A stretch of DNA of 64,000 nucleotides from Podochytrium sp. JEL0797 (GCA_027596195.1 JADGJG010000004.1:62001-126000); one strand, 5' to 3'. Positions 35,443-47,182 are shown, counted from the first letter of the stretch. Numbers and translations: made by a program. The notes: generated by a model not told the origin, from the sequence alone.

Positions 35443-36555
35443 CTATTCCACCACTTTCATCTTTCGCCTTTGGTTATACATCTCCCTCCTCACCATCGAC
35501 GCAAGCTTCTTCAAACACGCGTCAAGAGGCACGAACCCCAAATGAGTCGCGTGCCACAACTTTTCTGCTTCCAGCTTTGACTCCTCCAACTCAGCCTTCC
35601 TCTTGTTTAACTCTTGCAACACATCCACTCCTTCCTGTGCAGAGTCCAATTTGGCCAGAAATGCATTCGTTTCTGAGAGCTGGGATCTCAACTTGTCCAC
35701 GCGCGCGGCACTTGATAGTGTGACATACGTGACTTGGGTCTGATTATACGCGTGGTGACAGGTTCCACAAACTCCAGTCAGGGGAGATACGGCCCCAACA
35801 CACCCGGCCACAGTGTAAAACGCTGCGCATATGAAGTCCTCGCGATCAGGGCCAAACAGTGGCTCCTCTACAGCATCCACCAGCAATCCTTCCTTTACGA
35901 CGGGACGTTTGCAATACTCGCAATCGCAGTCAAACAAAAACTTGCGCGTGAGCACGATCCGCCGCATGGCGCAGAGTTGAATGTTTGACACCATGTCGAC
36001 GTAACTGATGGTGATTTCCTCGTTGAATTGAATATCGCGAGTCGACCACAGACTGTACACGGGAGCAGGTGAGTCGCTTGCCGTTTCTTGAAACACGAAG
36101 GCATTCGGGTTGCAGGAGTGGTTTGCGGAGGACATTGCAATCAGAAGACCGGAGGGGAACGAGTTGGATTGAATTATGAAGTAGAAGCGCAAGAGTTCTT
36201 CGCGGGAAGCGGGTGGAGAGTGGGAATCGGGTTCTGCGGTTTGGAGGAGATTGGTCATTTCTTCGACCACCGCGTCAATTCCGGGACGGTTTCGGACTTG
36301 CTCGGGAACCAAATCGAGATGAGTGGGATACAAGTGTTGGAGGGACTCGTGAATGGAAGGATCGGAACGGCTTTTGGCGAGCAACGAAACCGCGGCTTTT
36401 CGTTGGGTGAACGAGTATTCGTCCCACCATTCGGTGCATGTTTCTTTGACGAGAAGTGTTCCGTCTTCGATGCCGGCGGGTGAAGAGCAGATGAATCCGT
36501 GGCCTTTGTGGGCGATTTCTTGGACAGAGATGTCTGAGTTTTGCAAGAGAATCAT
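35443..36555 (-). CDS. SET-domain protein (SMYD-like)
   Basis: 370 residues from ATG 36555, single exon as drawn. SET motifs: KGHGF near the N-terminus, SANHSCNPNA, EEITISYVD, then the post-SET-like Cys cluster CDCEYC and a later CGTCHHAY. The C-terminal part is helical (VLQELNKRKAELEESK). SMYD-type proteins methylate protein lysines; the substrate is unknown. Alternative starts exist: ATG 36588 adds a hydrophobic stretch, and a phase-compatible splice could join upstream exons at 36803-37055 and about 36656-36754. Two relics of this gene are present (17991-18186 and 30444-30935). Confidence 0.8.
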   Translation of the reverse strand: MILLQNSDISVQEIAHKGHGFICSSPAGIEDGTLLVKETCTEWWDEYSFTQRKAAVSLLAKSRSDPSIHESLQHLYPTHLDLVPEQVRNRPGIDAVVEEMTNLLQTAEPDSHSPPASREELLRFYFIIQSNSFPSGLLIAMSSANHSCNPNAFVFQETASDSPAPVYSLWSTRDIQFNEEITISYVDMVSNIQLCAMRRIVLTRKFLFDCDCEYCKRPVVKEGLLVDAVEEPLFGPDREDFICAAFYTVAGCVGAVSPLTGVCGTCHHAYNQTQVTYVTLSSAARVDKLRSQLSETNAFLAKLDSAQEGVDVLQELNKRKAELEESKLEAEKLWHATHLGFVPLDACLKKLASMVRREMYNQRRKMKVVE

Positions 36556-36602
36556 GAAACAAAAAAAAAGAAAAAAACGCGCTTTCATTTGCGTTTGTAA
36601 CG

Positions 36603-37055
36603 TTACAAGACGTTTATTATCCACTGAGAATTGAAACGTGTGAGGGGTGTCACGATTTTGCCACCATGTTTGATTTTATTTCGATTTTGTATATTCACGA
36701 ACCGTCGGCACTCTCTGGTTCGAGGGTTCATTGGAAATCGATTGGCCACGTTGTCTGCGCCAGCAATTTTCAATTATGTTGCTTTCTAATCAAAAGACTT
36801 ACAGGCCGTCGTAAGACGCGTATGTCGTAAACAGCTTTGAACAGCAAGTTTGCCGAGCTTGAATAATGTAGAATAAGCCGCCATTGACTCGCAGAGTATT
36901 CGTGTTACCAAATCCTCTCCCCATCGCCGCTCAAAAAGACTAGGAAAATGGGGAAGGTGTTTCTGGAATGATTCCGGGGCAACTTTTGGAAGCTCGATGG
37001 AGTGCTGCGTTATGAATTGGCGGAATTGAATGGGAACTGGGAATGTGAAACGCAT
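36603..37055 (-). CDS. Possible small two-exon gene or 5' exons of the SET gene
   Basis: Exon 36803-37055 ends in a GTAAGT donor and joins in phase to 36603-36754 (134 residues). The first exon encodes MRFTFPVPIQFRQFITQHSI and LFERRWGEDLVTRILCES. I recognise no domain. The second exon may instead splice at a GTGGCA donor near 36655 into the SET exon. Confidence 0.3.
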
Positions 37056-37181
37056 TTCACTTTCTTTCTATAAGGAGCTAGACGATTTCATTCTCTACAT
37101 GAATTTTTGCCTCGTTTCGGTTTAGAAATAAAAAATTAAAAACGCGTTACGATACAAGTTTATTTGTTTAATTTTAAGGAA

Positions 37182-37925
37182 TCATTCCGCTTGAGCCTTT
37201 GCGAGCTTTCTCGCAGACGCTCTCCGATTCTGGAACCAATATTGACAATGACGGAATGTGATTCCAACATGATCTGCCGCAGCGCTCAACACTTTTGATT
37301 GGGGAGTGTCGTTTTCATTGAAAAGCCCCATGAGAAATTCTCGATCGTCGTTTCTTAAATAATGACGGTGCTTGATTGCGCCGGAGGACTTTCTGCGCCG
37401 TCGACGGGGTAAAGCGGGCCGGGAGGGGGATTGAACGCGATGAGGGGCCGGGCATGCAGTCAAGACCCGAGTGAGTTTTGGTGTTGGAGTTTGAGGATCG
37501 ACAGAATCCTCGTCGGATTGGTAGCGTGGAGTTGTTATCGGTGAGGACTCGGGTGTTGCGACTTGGGAAATGGCGGATGGTTTGACACCACAGAGGTGAG
37601 AATCCTCCATCGGAAAGACCTCGCCCAAGCAAGGGAACATGGTGTAGAATTCCGATGGCGGTGTCCTCAAGAGCGGGTGGGTGTTGACACTTGAGCATTC
37701 CGAAGGCGGCGTTTGCGAGAGCGGGTGGATATTAGCAGTCCGCGTCCTCAAGAAAGGGTGGATGTTGGTACTCGAGAATTCAGAGAAGAAAGGTTCAGAA
37801 CAGTGGCGGTGGGGTATGGTTAAGCACGCGACTTGTGTAGTTTGATCATTGAACAGGGAGTTGAGATCATTGAAGAGTGTCATGTCAAAATCTTTTGAAG
37901 AGGTGCACATTTGATTGATTGACAT
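37182..37925 (-). CDS. Homeodomain transcription factor
   Basis: 247 residues, no intron. The homeodomain occupies the last ~65 residues (HYLRNDDREFLMGLF ... HCQYWFQNRRASARK), with the diagnostic WFQNRR. The middle contains imperfect repeats around NIHPFLRT / NIHPLSQTPPSE / NTHPLLRTPPSE, and an Arg-rich stretch (PRRRRRKSS) precedes the homeodomain. ATG 37925 is the first in-frame ATG. DNA-binding role is by family; targets unknown. A relic of the C-terminus lies upstream at 38129-38188. Confidence 0.88.
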   Translation of the reverse strand: MSINQMCTSSKDFDMTLFNDLNSLFNDQTTQVACLTIPHRHCSEPFFSEFSSTNIHPFLRTRTANIHPLSQTPPSECSSVNTHPLLRTPPSEFYTMFPCLGEVFPMEDSHLCGVKPSAISQVATPESSPITTPRYQSDEDSVDPQTPTPKLTRVLTACPAPHRVQSPSRPALPRRRRRKSSGAIKHRHYLRNDDREFLMGLFNENDTPQSKVLSAAADHVGITFRHCQYWFQNRRASARKLAKAQAE

Positions 37926-38128
37926 TAGGGATGCCACTTACAAACGCTTCGCGTCTTAAATGGTTTTCCCACAACTGGGCGGGGGCTTGACAAAATTTTG
38001 ATTCGCGAAATTTTGAGTCACATGCGTGTGCGGTGCCGGAAAAGGCGTACTTGTCAGCAGCGTGGTACAGCCTGCATCGTAAGCCATACAACAAATATTT
38101 TTAATAATTCTTTCTAAGGATATACCGC

Positions 38129-38188
38129 TCACTCCGCTTGAGCTTCTCCCAGCTTCGTGGTAGACGCACTGTTATTTTGACAATGGCG
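38129..38188 (-). pseudogene. Relic of the homeodomain gene C-terminus
   Basis: Encodes RHCQ-NNSAST.KLGEAQAE followed by TGA, against the parent's RHCQYWFQNRRASARKLAKAQAE and stop. A 12-nt deletion removes YWFQ. The nucleotide match starts at CACTCCGCTTGAGC and runs about 70 bp. Same strand, about 200 bp upstream of the parent's start codon. Confidence 0.75.
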
Positions 38189-38262
38189 AGCACCATCGAT
38201 CGCCCATTCTTAAATTTATTTCTATCGCAGCGTTTCACTATCCAAATCCACCATCATATGCT

Positions 38263-39686
38263 TCAAAAATTGTACGCTGGCGGCGCCACAACAGGCAACG
38301 TCACCCCCGCATCCGTCTCCGGCTGAATATAAACAATCTGAACCGGCGCTCCACCCGAAGTGCTCCCAGCACCAACACTCCCACTACTGGCACCACCTCT
38401 GTTTCTCTGCTCCAACTGTGCATACACGTCGAAACTGCGGCCACTCTTTTCAGAAGGTCCCGACTGCTGCTGCTGAGCCATATAAGCGCGGTTCTGGTTA
38501 AACCCTCCCGCGCGCTTTTCTGAGGGGAATCCGTTGGTGGAGGTTGCGGGGGTGTTGTACACGGAACGCGAGGGGCCCGAGTATTGGTCGTATTCTCGTT
38601 GGTTGTAGCGGGACGGTTCTTCTGTTGGTCTGGTTTATGTTGAGGTATATTCAGATGTAGGATTGGGTAGACAGAAAAATGAAGCGATACATACTGCTGC
38701 GAAAGAATGGAACGCGATGGGTTTGTGAATTGGTCGTAATTGACGCTTGGCTGGTTGTAACGAACTGAGGGTTCTGTCGGCCTACGTTTGTTGATTCAGT
38801 GAAATTAGTGCAGCACAGATATTAAATGCCGGAGTCAACTCACTGCTGCGATAGGATGGACCGCGACGAATCACCACCCCCGTACGACGAGTCGTTCAAC
38901 GGAATATGAGAAGGCGAGAAGTAGGTATTCACTGACGCTTGCTTATTATTACGCGTTGCAGAGTGTCTCCAAAACACGAGACCGCAAATTGCCAAGACGA
39001 CGCCACCGGCGATTCCCCCAATTTCGAGCACTGAAAAAGTCGAACTTGTGGTTGGAGTGTTGTTGGAAATTGCGGCTGCAGGTGCAGGGGCTGCGGATGT
39101 TACGGACTGTGTTGGAGCTGGGGAAAGCGGGACGTTTGGGACCATGGCACTTGTTTGGGCTGGGAGGGGGTTTTGATTCGTGGGAGGATTGAGTGGAGCA
39201 ACTGCAGGTGGGTTGTTTGCAGCAACTGGCGGATTATTTGCAGTAACGGGTGGGTTGTTTGGAGCAGCGGGTGGGTTGTCTGCAACAACGGGCGGTGGTG
39301 GTGGTGGAGGGGCAGCTTGAGTCGGAAGTGGGGCAAGTGGGTCCCTGGGCTCCTGCGTTGGTGGAATCGCTGGAAGACCGTTCCCAGTCAGAAGCATGCC
39401 ATATGTTGTGTAGCAGTACCACTGGAAGTCGGCAGGGCTGTAATAGTAATTGGAACCTGCGAGCGTGTGGTTCAATGGATCGAGCAACAATCAATGGAAT
39501 GTGGAAACTGGCATTACCAGACTTGAATCCAAAGAACGAATCAGGCACCACAGATAAGCTGCACGCGTTGAAATACGGAATCATGGCGTCCATGCGTGTT
39601 TGGAGGCATCCGTTGTTGGCCGTCGACATGCGGAACGTTGAGCTCGAGTACTGGCTTTCGGCGTTGAGGCATATGCCGTCGCTCAT
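38263..39686 (-). CDS. Single-pass membrane protein, family member A (unrecognised)
   Basis: Exons in coding order: 39518-39686, 38844-39456, 38695-38781, 38263-38629; 411 residues. An N-terminal Cys-containing domain (CLNAESQYSSSTF, MDAMIPYFNACS, PDSFFGF, ADFQWYCYTTYG) is shared with the genes at 45730 and 47183. A Pro/Asn/Ala-rich stalk with NPPVxANNPP repeats and one hydrophobic helix (IGGIAGGVVLAICGLVFW) follow. The tail has repeated PTE.S.RYNQ / SRSILSQQ modules and ends QIVYIQP ... LPVVAPPAYNF, which includes a PPxY motif. No signal peptide is visible. Function unknown. Confidence 0.8.
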
Positions 39687-39918
39687 TGGGAGGTTGTTTG
39701 ATGGGGAGTGAAGGCTGTGGATGTGCCGCTTGCTGTTTGGCAGGGTGATTTTTTAGAAGTCGATCCAAGCCCACAAGTCCGCCCCAACCAAAATCAATCC
39801 AAAAATTCATCAGCCGATTTTTTGTTCTGTCTCTTCTCATGTATTTTAATCTTTCGTTCGTTAGAAAAGGCATGTGTCAGAAAAGATACAACCAAAACAT
39901 CCCTCTCCCCATTTATTT

Positions 39919-42741
39919 TCACCGAGCCCTCTTCTGATAAAACAACACATACCCGCCCCCCCCCCCCCACCCCCCACCCCTCCCTCAACCTCCCCACACC
40001 CTCATCATTGCACTCCCACCACCCTTCCCCACGTCGCACTTGGGCAATGTAATGGCCGCCGCCGTACCCGCCGAGATGGGTTGATACTGCGATGAGGTCG
40101 TATTCTGGGGTGGTGGGGGAAGTGGTGGAGAGGAGTGGGGAGAGGGAGAGAAAGGTGAGCGGGATGGAGACGTGGGTCGAGAGTTTTGTGCGGGTGTTTG
40201 TGAATCTTTTGAGGTCTAGTTTGGGAGGGGGGTGTGCGTGAGTTTGGGGGGTTCAGAGTTGAAGGGGGGTGGACTTACGCAACACCAAGACTTCCGGCGC
40301 GCGATGGACTCGCAGGCACTTGTCCGCTACGACGCGTTGCAGACACTTTTCACACTGGTATTCGTCCCCCAAGACTTCACGTTTTCCGAATTCGACGAGA
40401 CAGTCCGTCAATTCGCATTGTGTCTTTCCCTGTGTGTTGAAGTTGAGTGAGGTTGAGTCAAGAGAAGTTAGGAGGGAGGGTGGACACACCTTTGGGATTG
40501 GGAGGGACAGGTCCCAGAATGTGTCGAATGTGACGGAGGGGTGGGAACAGGTATGGCATGTCACGGTGCTTTGGAGCTGGCCGCCAAACAGGTCTGTTTT
40601 GTCAGCCGTGTTATATTTCAAATTTCACTGGAAAGGGGGGCATTCTTACCAAAGACGACGCTGCAGTTGTTCAATTGGTAGCGGTTCCAAGAAAATCGCG
40701 CCTTCTCCGCGTCCCTGCAAAAGAAGAAAGAATGATTTGAGCTTCTCTCTTCCCTTCAATCACAGAAACTCACCCCAACACATCCACATCCTTATCCTTG
40801 TACGTGAACCGTCTCCTCCCTCCACCAACGCGATTCACCTCCTCGTGCAACACGTCCAAGAGCACGCGGAGGAACTCTTGCGCGTCGTGTTGTTGGTATC
40901 CCTTGAACTGTGGAGCGTGTTGGTCGAGGTGTTGTTTGAATCGGGATGGGGTGATTGCGGATGCGGGGGTGGTGGGGGTTGAGAGAAAGGAGAGAGCCAT
41001 TTTGGCGAATGCTAGAGTTTGTATTCGTGGTTAGTTTATGGAAATTGAAAGAATGAAAATGTAAGGAAGTGTACCTGTCGCAAGTCGACCCTTCATTGGC
41101 CCCGCCGGGTTCACTTCCCTTTCGAAATCGGGGCTTTGGAGGTAGCCCATGAGAATTTCGATGGAGAAGATGCACTGGAGGATGGAGTTCATGAAGCACT
41201 GGTGGGTGGGTGGGTGAGGGTGTCAGTCAGACAAAAGGCAGAGGTATCGATTTGTATTTACCGTGTTTCCGAGGTTGACTAGACCCATGAGTCCTCTCAA
41301 TGAGTTGGGGTTCTTGGCGAGAGTGTACTAAAAAATAATCGGTCAGGACGTGGCCCATGCGTCGTTTGCATCGCGCAAAAAACTCAAAGATGAACAGAAA
41401 ACACGACACCTTCAACAACCCACTCTGCTTCAACCCCAAACTCATGCCGAGAATTTCTTCCACCTCGGGATGCAACGCACTCTTCCTCCGTCCGACATCC
41501 GCACTGGTCCCCTCGGCACCACTCGGGCCACCATCACGATGCTTCCGCGTGTTCTCTTCATTCCTCCGAATCTTGGGATATTCGGAATCTTTGACTTTTG
41601 CAAGCGCATAACTGCCCACGTTCTCATCCAACGACAACCCGCTCCTTAGTTTTTTCAACCCACTACTCCTACTACCGCTCCACACGCCCGCAGCGATTCC
41701 CTCTACAGCCTCATGGCTCTTTGATTCCCCATAACTGCCGCCCTGAAAGCCATAATATTCGCGCTCAGCTTCCTTTGCAACGCTTTCTGCCAAACTCCCG
41801 GTGCGTATCATTCCCCGGGATCCCGTACTCCCTCGCGAGTCGACTCGCTCCACAGGGCGGTGGTGTATCTGCAGTGGTGGAGGCGGGGGTGGTGGTGACT
41901 GACTGGGTTCGGCGGGTGGCGGTGCGGATTTGGTGAGACTCGTCCGCACTTTTGGTGGTGTTGCGGAGGTTCGTGTTGGTGACAGTTTTCCGAGGAACGC
42001 GTCTTTGAGGGATGTTCGTTTCGATGTGGACGAGGACGTGGATGAAGATGACGGGGGTTTGGAGGAAATTCGGGGTGGTGGGGAGGGGCCTGGTTTCGCG
42101 AGGCCCGTTGGTGAAACACCGACTGCGTTGTTGATTTTGAGGGCGGAGAAGAGAGAGTGTCGTTTGTGGGTGGAAGTGGTGGGGATGGGCGGGGGTATTG
42201 GTTGAGACGGTCGTTTCGAGTCGATAGAGGCGGTTTGGGGGTGTGAGGAGGTGGAAGTGGTTTTGGATGTCGAGCGGGAAGGAGATGAGGAGGGAGCGGA
42301 GGAAGTGGGAATGGGAGGACGCGTTATGGATGATTTGAGATAATACGACGAATCGCGCATCAAGGACTGAGCTGTTGAGGAGACATTTCCATTTGTTGAG
42401 GGAGTTGTTCGATACGAAATTCCAATCACACCTGCGGCGGCAGACGAGCCCCCTGGTTGTTTCGCATGAACACCCATGGAATTCACGGAATTTGAGCCCA
42501 CCGGATTCGAAGAATAAATATAACTGCTGTTTGGCTGGATAGTCATATTCTCACGCGATGAGCGTCTCTGTTCTCGCTTGGTTGAGTTTTGTCTGGCGAG
42601 ACTTGTTGCGGACAAAGTTTTGGAATCCTTATTCGGGAGAGATCGCAGAGACCCTGAGGTTGACTGTGAACCACAGGTTGCGGAGATGGATTGGGAAGAT
42701 GTGGAAGTGCTGTTTGACGCGGAATATCGCTGCTCTTGCAT
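39919..42741 (-). CDS. Ubiquitin-specific protease (USP/UBP)
   Basis: Deubiquitinase. Exons in coding order: 41410-42741, 41262-41327, 41075-41198, 40774-41011, 40650-40714, 40490-40593, 40279-40429, about 39919-40215. The first ~440 residues are Ser/Pro-rich and disordered. The Cys box is NLGNT-CFMNSILQC, split by an intron; QQHDAQEFLRVLLD follows. Zinc-ribbon cysteines are CHTC and CEKC. VLVLHLKRF and the His box GGYGGGHYIAQV complete the catalytic set. The usual ending, YVLFYQKRAR and stop at 39919, is one base out of frame with GGGHYIAQV; a 13-G run (39956-39968) lies between, so a base-count error there is likely. Without it the frame would run to 39794. ATG 42741 was preferred to 42843, which overlaps the divergent gene's start. 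Confidence 0.9.
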
Positions 42742-42841
42742 GGGGTGCGTGGCGGGTGCGGGGTGATAGATATTTTTCCAAAATTGGAGATTTGATTTTC
42801 TTTTCGAAATCACCGCCGTCACCGAAACTTCCCACCGAAAC
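42742..42841. promoter_or_regulatory. 100-bp spacer between divergent USP and CUE/Smr start codons
   Basis: An open frame on the minus strand crosses this spacer. If the USP started at its upstream ATG (42843), the two start codons would overlap. The promoter role is inferred from arrangement. Confidence 0.4.
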
Positions 42842-44380
42842 ATGCTTCCCACCGAGATTGACTTCCTGACGCAACTCTTTGAACTTTCCCATGAACGGAT
42901 TGCCTCGATTCTCGGCCTTGAAGCGGATGAACTGGTCGCCGCGGACCTTTCCACGGCCGTTGAGATTGTCCTTGGAACCCTTTTTGACGACGATTCTTAT
43001 TCCGACGATGGGACACTTGTTGCCAGTGAAGACGGAACCCTTTCGACCCTTTGCGCTGTGTTTCCGTGTGTTTCTGCACCTGTCATTGACAAGGTTCTGT
43101 TGCACTGCAAAGGAAACCTCGAAGAAGCCGCGGAGCTTCTTGCGCTGCATGGCAATGAAGCAGTGAATGTTGTTGGTGGTGACACGTTGGTCGTGGCTAC
43201 AAAGGGGAATCTGATTGGACGAGGTGAAAATTCGGTGTTCCCTTGTTGTCAAAATGGGTCTGACCAAACAACAAAGACCATGACATCGATACCCTCATCA
43301 GCATGTTTCCTACCTTCTCTGTTGACTCCGCAAAGCAACTCCTCAAATCAAACGGCGGTCTCCACAACACGATTGACCTCCTCATGGGCCATTCCGCACC
43401 CTCGAAGCAACTCTTTTCCCATAAAAACAAGCCAAAGCGTGAATCTACGAAATACACCTCTCCAACCGCCTCCTACAGCAAAATTCTCACCACCGATGAA
43501 CAAGATTTCCTCGCCGCCGCCTCCAACCAAACCCTCCGCTTCAGTACCACCACCAACATCAACCCTCACATCCCTTCATCAGACCACACCACCAATATAC
43601 GCGTCAAAAGGCCCCCCGAATACATCCACTCCTCCTCCGACCCCACCGCAGACGACCTCTCCCTCCTCGACCCCGAAACCTGTCGCGCCCACGCCCACTC
43701 CCACGCCCTCCAACGCGCCGAAGCCTTCCAACAGGCTTCACGAGAATTCAAAAGGGGTTCCTTGACGGGAAGAGGCAGTGCGCAGTATTATTCGGATATC
43801 GGGCATGCGCATTCGAAGCAGATTCTGTTGTGGAATTCACGTGCGCGTGCGTGTGTGATGAGGGATAATGATAGGAAGCAGGGGAGCAGTTTGTGCGTCA
43901 TTGATTTGCATGGGTTGACTAGAGCTGAGGCCGTGGATGTGTTGACGGACAAGTTGGAGGCGTATTTTCCGAGTTCGAGTCGGGTTTATAAGGCGCCGTT
44001 GCAGGTGAGATTGAGTGGTTGAGGGAAGCGTCGAGAGTGAGCGACGCGAACAAGTCTCACGCACTTGGTTTGAGCGAGCGTGTTTCCCGACCGATGCTCG
44101 ATGCACAGAGGTTATCGATTCGGATTCGTCGGGAGTGAGTGAGAGTGAGAGGGAGCAATCTTTCGCGCTACCGATGCGCGTAACGTCGATTCGAAACCTA
44201 ATACCCGAAATCTGAATCTGGTTTTTTACCCAGGTCATAACGGGAATAGGACATCATTCGGACAATAGAAAAGGTGTCCTCTTGCCGGTTGTTTTAGCCA
44301 TGCTGAAACGCGAGGGTTGGAAGTTTGATCATAATGATTCGAATGTGGGGTATATTGCCGTCAAGGGGCGGGGACTTTGA
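42842..44380 (+). CDS. CUE-like and Smr-domain protein
   Basis: Exons: 42842-43223, 43277-44004, 44234-44380; 418 residues. Two CUE-like segments are visible: LCAVFPCVSAPVIDKVLLHCKGNLEEAAELL and, after intron 1, LISMFPTFSVDSAKQLL. A DUF1771-like helix (RAHAHSHALQRAEAFQ) precedes the Smr domain with LCVIDLHGLTRAEA and TGIGHHS. The last exon completes the Smr fold (KREGWKFDHND). Smr domains often act as nucleases in RNA or DNA quality control, and yeast Cue2 has this arrangement, cleaving mRNA at stalled ribosomes. That role here is inference. Confidence 0.88.
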
Positions 44381-45729
44381 ATCTATTTCTTTTTGGTGTT
44401 TAGAATAATTTATATCCATTTTTTAATCGGGTTTTTGGTGAGCGGTTGGCATCGCCGTATGAAGGAACACACTTCGCGAATTTGATTTTTTTGTGAGCCT
44501 CGAGTCTCGCTCGACGAATGACTTAGCACGACTGCAGAATCACGCGGTGGGTCTTCAACGACGTCACATCTAGACGGCTCAAATATGCTGCAGCAGGCTG
44601 TGATTTTGAGCTGTGGATGCTCCAGGTCATCGTCTGCGTGGCGCAACAGCGATATTCAATCAGGTCGGCGGGTTCGAGGGTCTCATTCTGCTCATGTGCA
44701 AACCAGTTGCTTACAAGAGCGAGGCGGGCCGTTTGCCTGGCAGAACAGCGATGTTCAATCGAAAATGATGGAGAGCTCGCTGACTTCAACAAGTTTCTCT
44801 GTTACTTTGGCGTTCCAATTCTTGAATATTGACCTTTGGGTTTCTTTCTTCACCTTTCCAACCGTGTTCTCTTTTTATCATGGTTGCCTGATGGCGTTGA
44901 AATTCGCGGCAGTCCTTATGAAATGTGAAAGGAAGTAGTAATCCCTCCTTCATTTCAATCTAGCTTCACGACTGCGAATGTGACTCACGACTTGAATCCC
45001 AAAAGCGATCAAGTCCAATGTCAAAAATCAGTACAAATTCGTAATCGGGTTTATCACCAATCTGAGGTTGTCGCTTGGTTTATGAGGAAAACACACGGAG
45101 CTCTCTTAAGTGAGTTCGATTATCCTTGGACAGGCTCCCACAATGCCTATACACTCGCCGCGAGGCGCCTGGCGAATCATGCCAGGGCGGTGTCACCAGA
45201 AACGTACCCTTCCTCTCGGGGAGGGGATGAAACGGGCACCGGGCAGCATCTCTTCAGTGCAATGACCAAGGCCGCAGCAATGCGGTACATGAGTGGGCTG
45301 CACCAACCTCACCCTCCGTTTTGCTTCTTTTTTTTCGTAGGAGTTGCCATCACGGGTTGCCCACGACGGTCGAAATGCCTGGCATCCTCTGGCGTGCGAC
45401 ATTGTCCCGCACATCTTTGGAAGCCGTAAAATATAGCTGGAGATCCGGAGGTGGGGGGTGAACGCGAGAGGGCCAATTCCCGCGTTCAAACACCTCTTTT
45501 GGAGAGCTGCGTTGGATACGATTGACCTGCTTTTTCGCTCCCTTGAGACGCGAGGGTTAAGTTGCTCCCAATCTTTTATAGAATCAACAATGAAAAAGAA
45601 ATCAGATCGGAGAGAAAGAAAAAAGTGGGTGTTATTATTCTTCGACTGGGCGGACTGTTGGGCTTGTACGCATCCACAGAAAAACATCTCCCACCAGCGC
45701 ATCCAACACCAGACAACACCAGTGGGACC
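44381..45729. other. Intergenic, open frames of unknown meaning
   Basis: Long frames occur on both strands (for example 44980-45429 + and 45193-45702 -), but none has a motif, splice structure or composition I can support. GCGATxTTCAATC occurs twice (44649 and 44749), hinting at old duplication. Confidence 0.4.
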
Positions 45730-46893
45730 ATGAGCGACAGCAGCATCTGCCTTAACGCCGAGTCGCAGTATTCGAGCTCAACCTTCGACATGACCGCTGC
45801 CAACCACGGATGCACTCAGGCCCATATGGATGCCATGATCCCGTACTTTAACGCGTGCAGTTTCTCGGAGGTTCCTGATTCGTTCTTTGGGTTCTCTTCG
45901 GGTGAGTGACATCCTCACAACGGTTGAACAGCCGTTATCATTTGCGATGATCAATTGACCCGCACGACGCAGGCTCCAACTATTACTACAGCCCCGCTGA
46001 CTTCCAGTGGTATTGCTACACAACCTACGGCCTCCTCCTCACAGGCAAAGGACTCCCTGCGACTCCACCCACGCAGGAGCCCAGGGACCCACTTGCCCCA
46101 CTCCCGACTCTATCTGCCCCTCCTCCGCCCCCACCGGCTCCTTCCACCGGCTCCACTTCACCTGCCTCTGGATCCTCTTCCAATACAGTTAATGGAAGCG
46201 ATGGCGGAGGCGGGATTTCTGTGGCCATGATTGGCGGGATCGTGGCCGGTGTGGTGGTAGTGTTGTGCGGACTTGGATTTTGGTGGTTCAACAACTCGCG
46301 TAATAAGGCAAAACCTGTGGTGGTGCATCCGGGGATTAACACGGAGATTGTGATCCCGCCTGTTGCGCCGGTGAAGGATGTGGATTCTGCGGCGGTTCGA
46401 TCGATTTTGTCACGGTAAACGCGTTTTGGTTTTGAGTGTTTTAAGTCTGGTTGTTCGAGTAGGCTGTTCTAAATTTTGGAGGGTCGACAGGCACACGGAT
46501 GAACACTCGATTCAAGTCACGAACCAATCTGCGAGACCTCTATCGGCACGTCACAGTCAAACACCGGCTTCCACTGCCACGTCCGGGTTCCCCACTGAAA
46601 AACACGCGGGTATAGTAAGTTCGGAGTATTTACACCGTGCTGCTGCTGCGCGTTTGGAAAAGAGTGGAGGTACTAGTGTGGGTGGAGGTGGGGGTGCCGG
46701 GTTTGACGTTTATGCGGAGTTGGAGGAGCGTCGAAGAGGGCATCTTGCGGGTGGTGGCGGTGGTGCGGGGACGGTTGGGACGGGGAGTACGAGGGATGGG
46801 GTTGAGGTGCAGATTGTGTACGTTGAGCCGCAGACGGTGGGGGGTGGGGAGGTGTTGCCTGTTGTGGCTCCACCTGCTTATGCAAATTACTAG
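45730..46893 (+). CDS. Single-pass membrane protein, family member B (unrecognised)
   Basis: Exons: 45730-45901, 45973-46414, 46491-46893; 338 residues. The N-terminal domain matches the minus-strand gene at 38263-39686 (CLNAESQYSSSTFDMTAANHGC, MDAMIPYFNACSFSEVPDSFFGF, SPADFQWYCYTTYG), with intron 1 at the same place. A Pro/Ser-rich stalk and one hydrophobic helix (GGIVAGVVVVLCGLGFWWF) follow. If the second intron (GTAAAC ... GACAG) is not spliced, the protein stops at SILSR. If spliced, it gains a Gly-rich tail ending VQIVYVEPQT ... LPVVAPPAYANY, so the PPxY end is conserved. Confidence 0.8.
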
Positions 46894-47182
46894 ATGTATC
46901 GATTTATAGACGGAAGAAAAACGTATCGATGAGGTTGTTGGTTGGGCGTTCAAAAACGCATCTGCGATGCATGTGGCTTCCGAGTTTTTTGATTGCTCCG
47001 ATGCTTCTTTGCCTTGTCTCCGAGTTCAGGAATTATCGTTAGGGTGCGAAGGCGGCGATCTGGTGTGATGAAAATGGGAGGAGGGTTTTTGGAGCGGACT
47101 CCCTGGGCGTTCATGCACAAGCAAATTGGTCCTCCCAAACTCATTGCCGCCGGCCCTTCTCCCAACAACAGATCCTTATAAC

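Noticed and set aside
41230..42954. USP translation starting at ATG 42843
   Set aside because: That ATG overlaps the start codon of the divergent CUE/Smr gene; 42741 gives a cleaner arrangement, though the point is not settled.
44980..45429. 149-codon plus-strand frame as a gene
   Set aside because: No family resemblance, phenylalanine run near the end and an equally long frame on the other strand.
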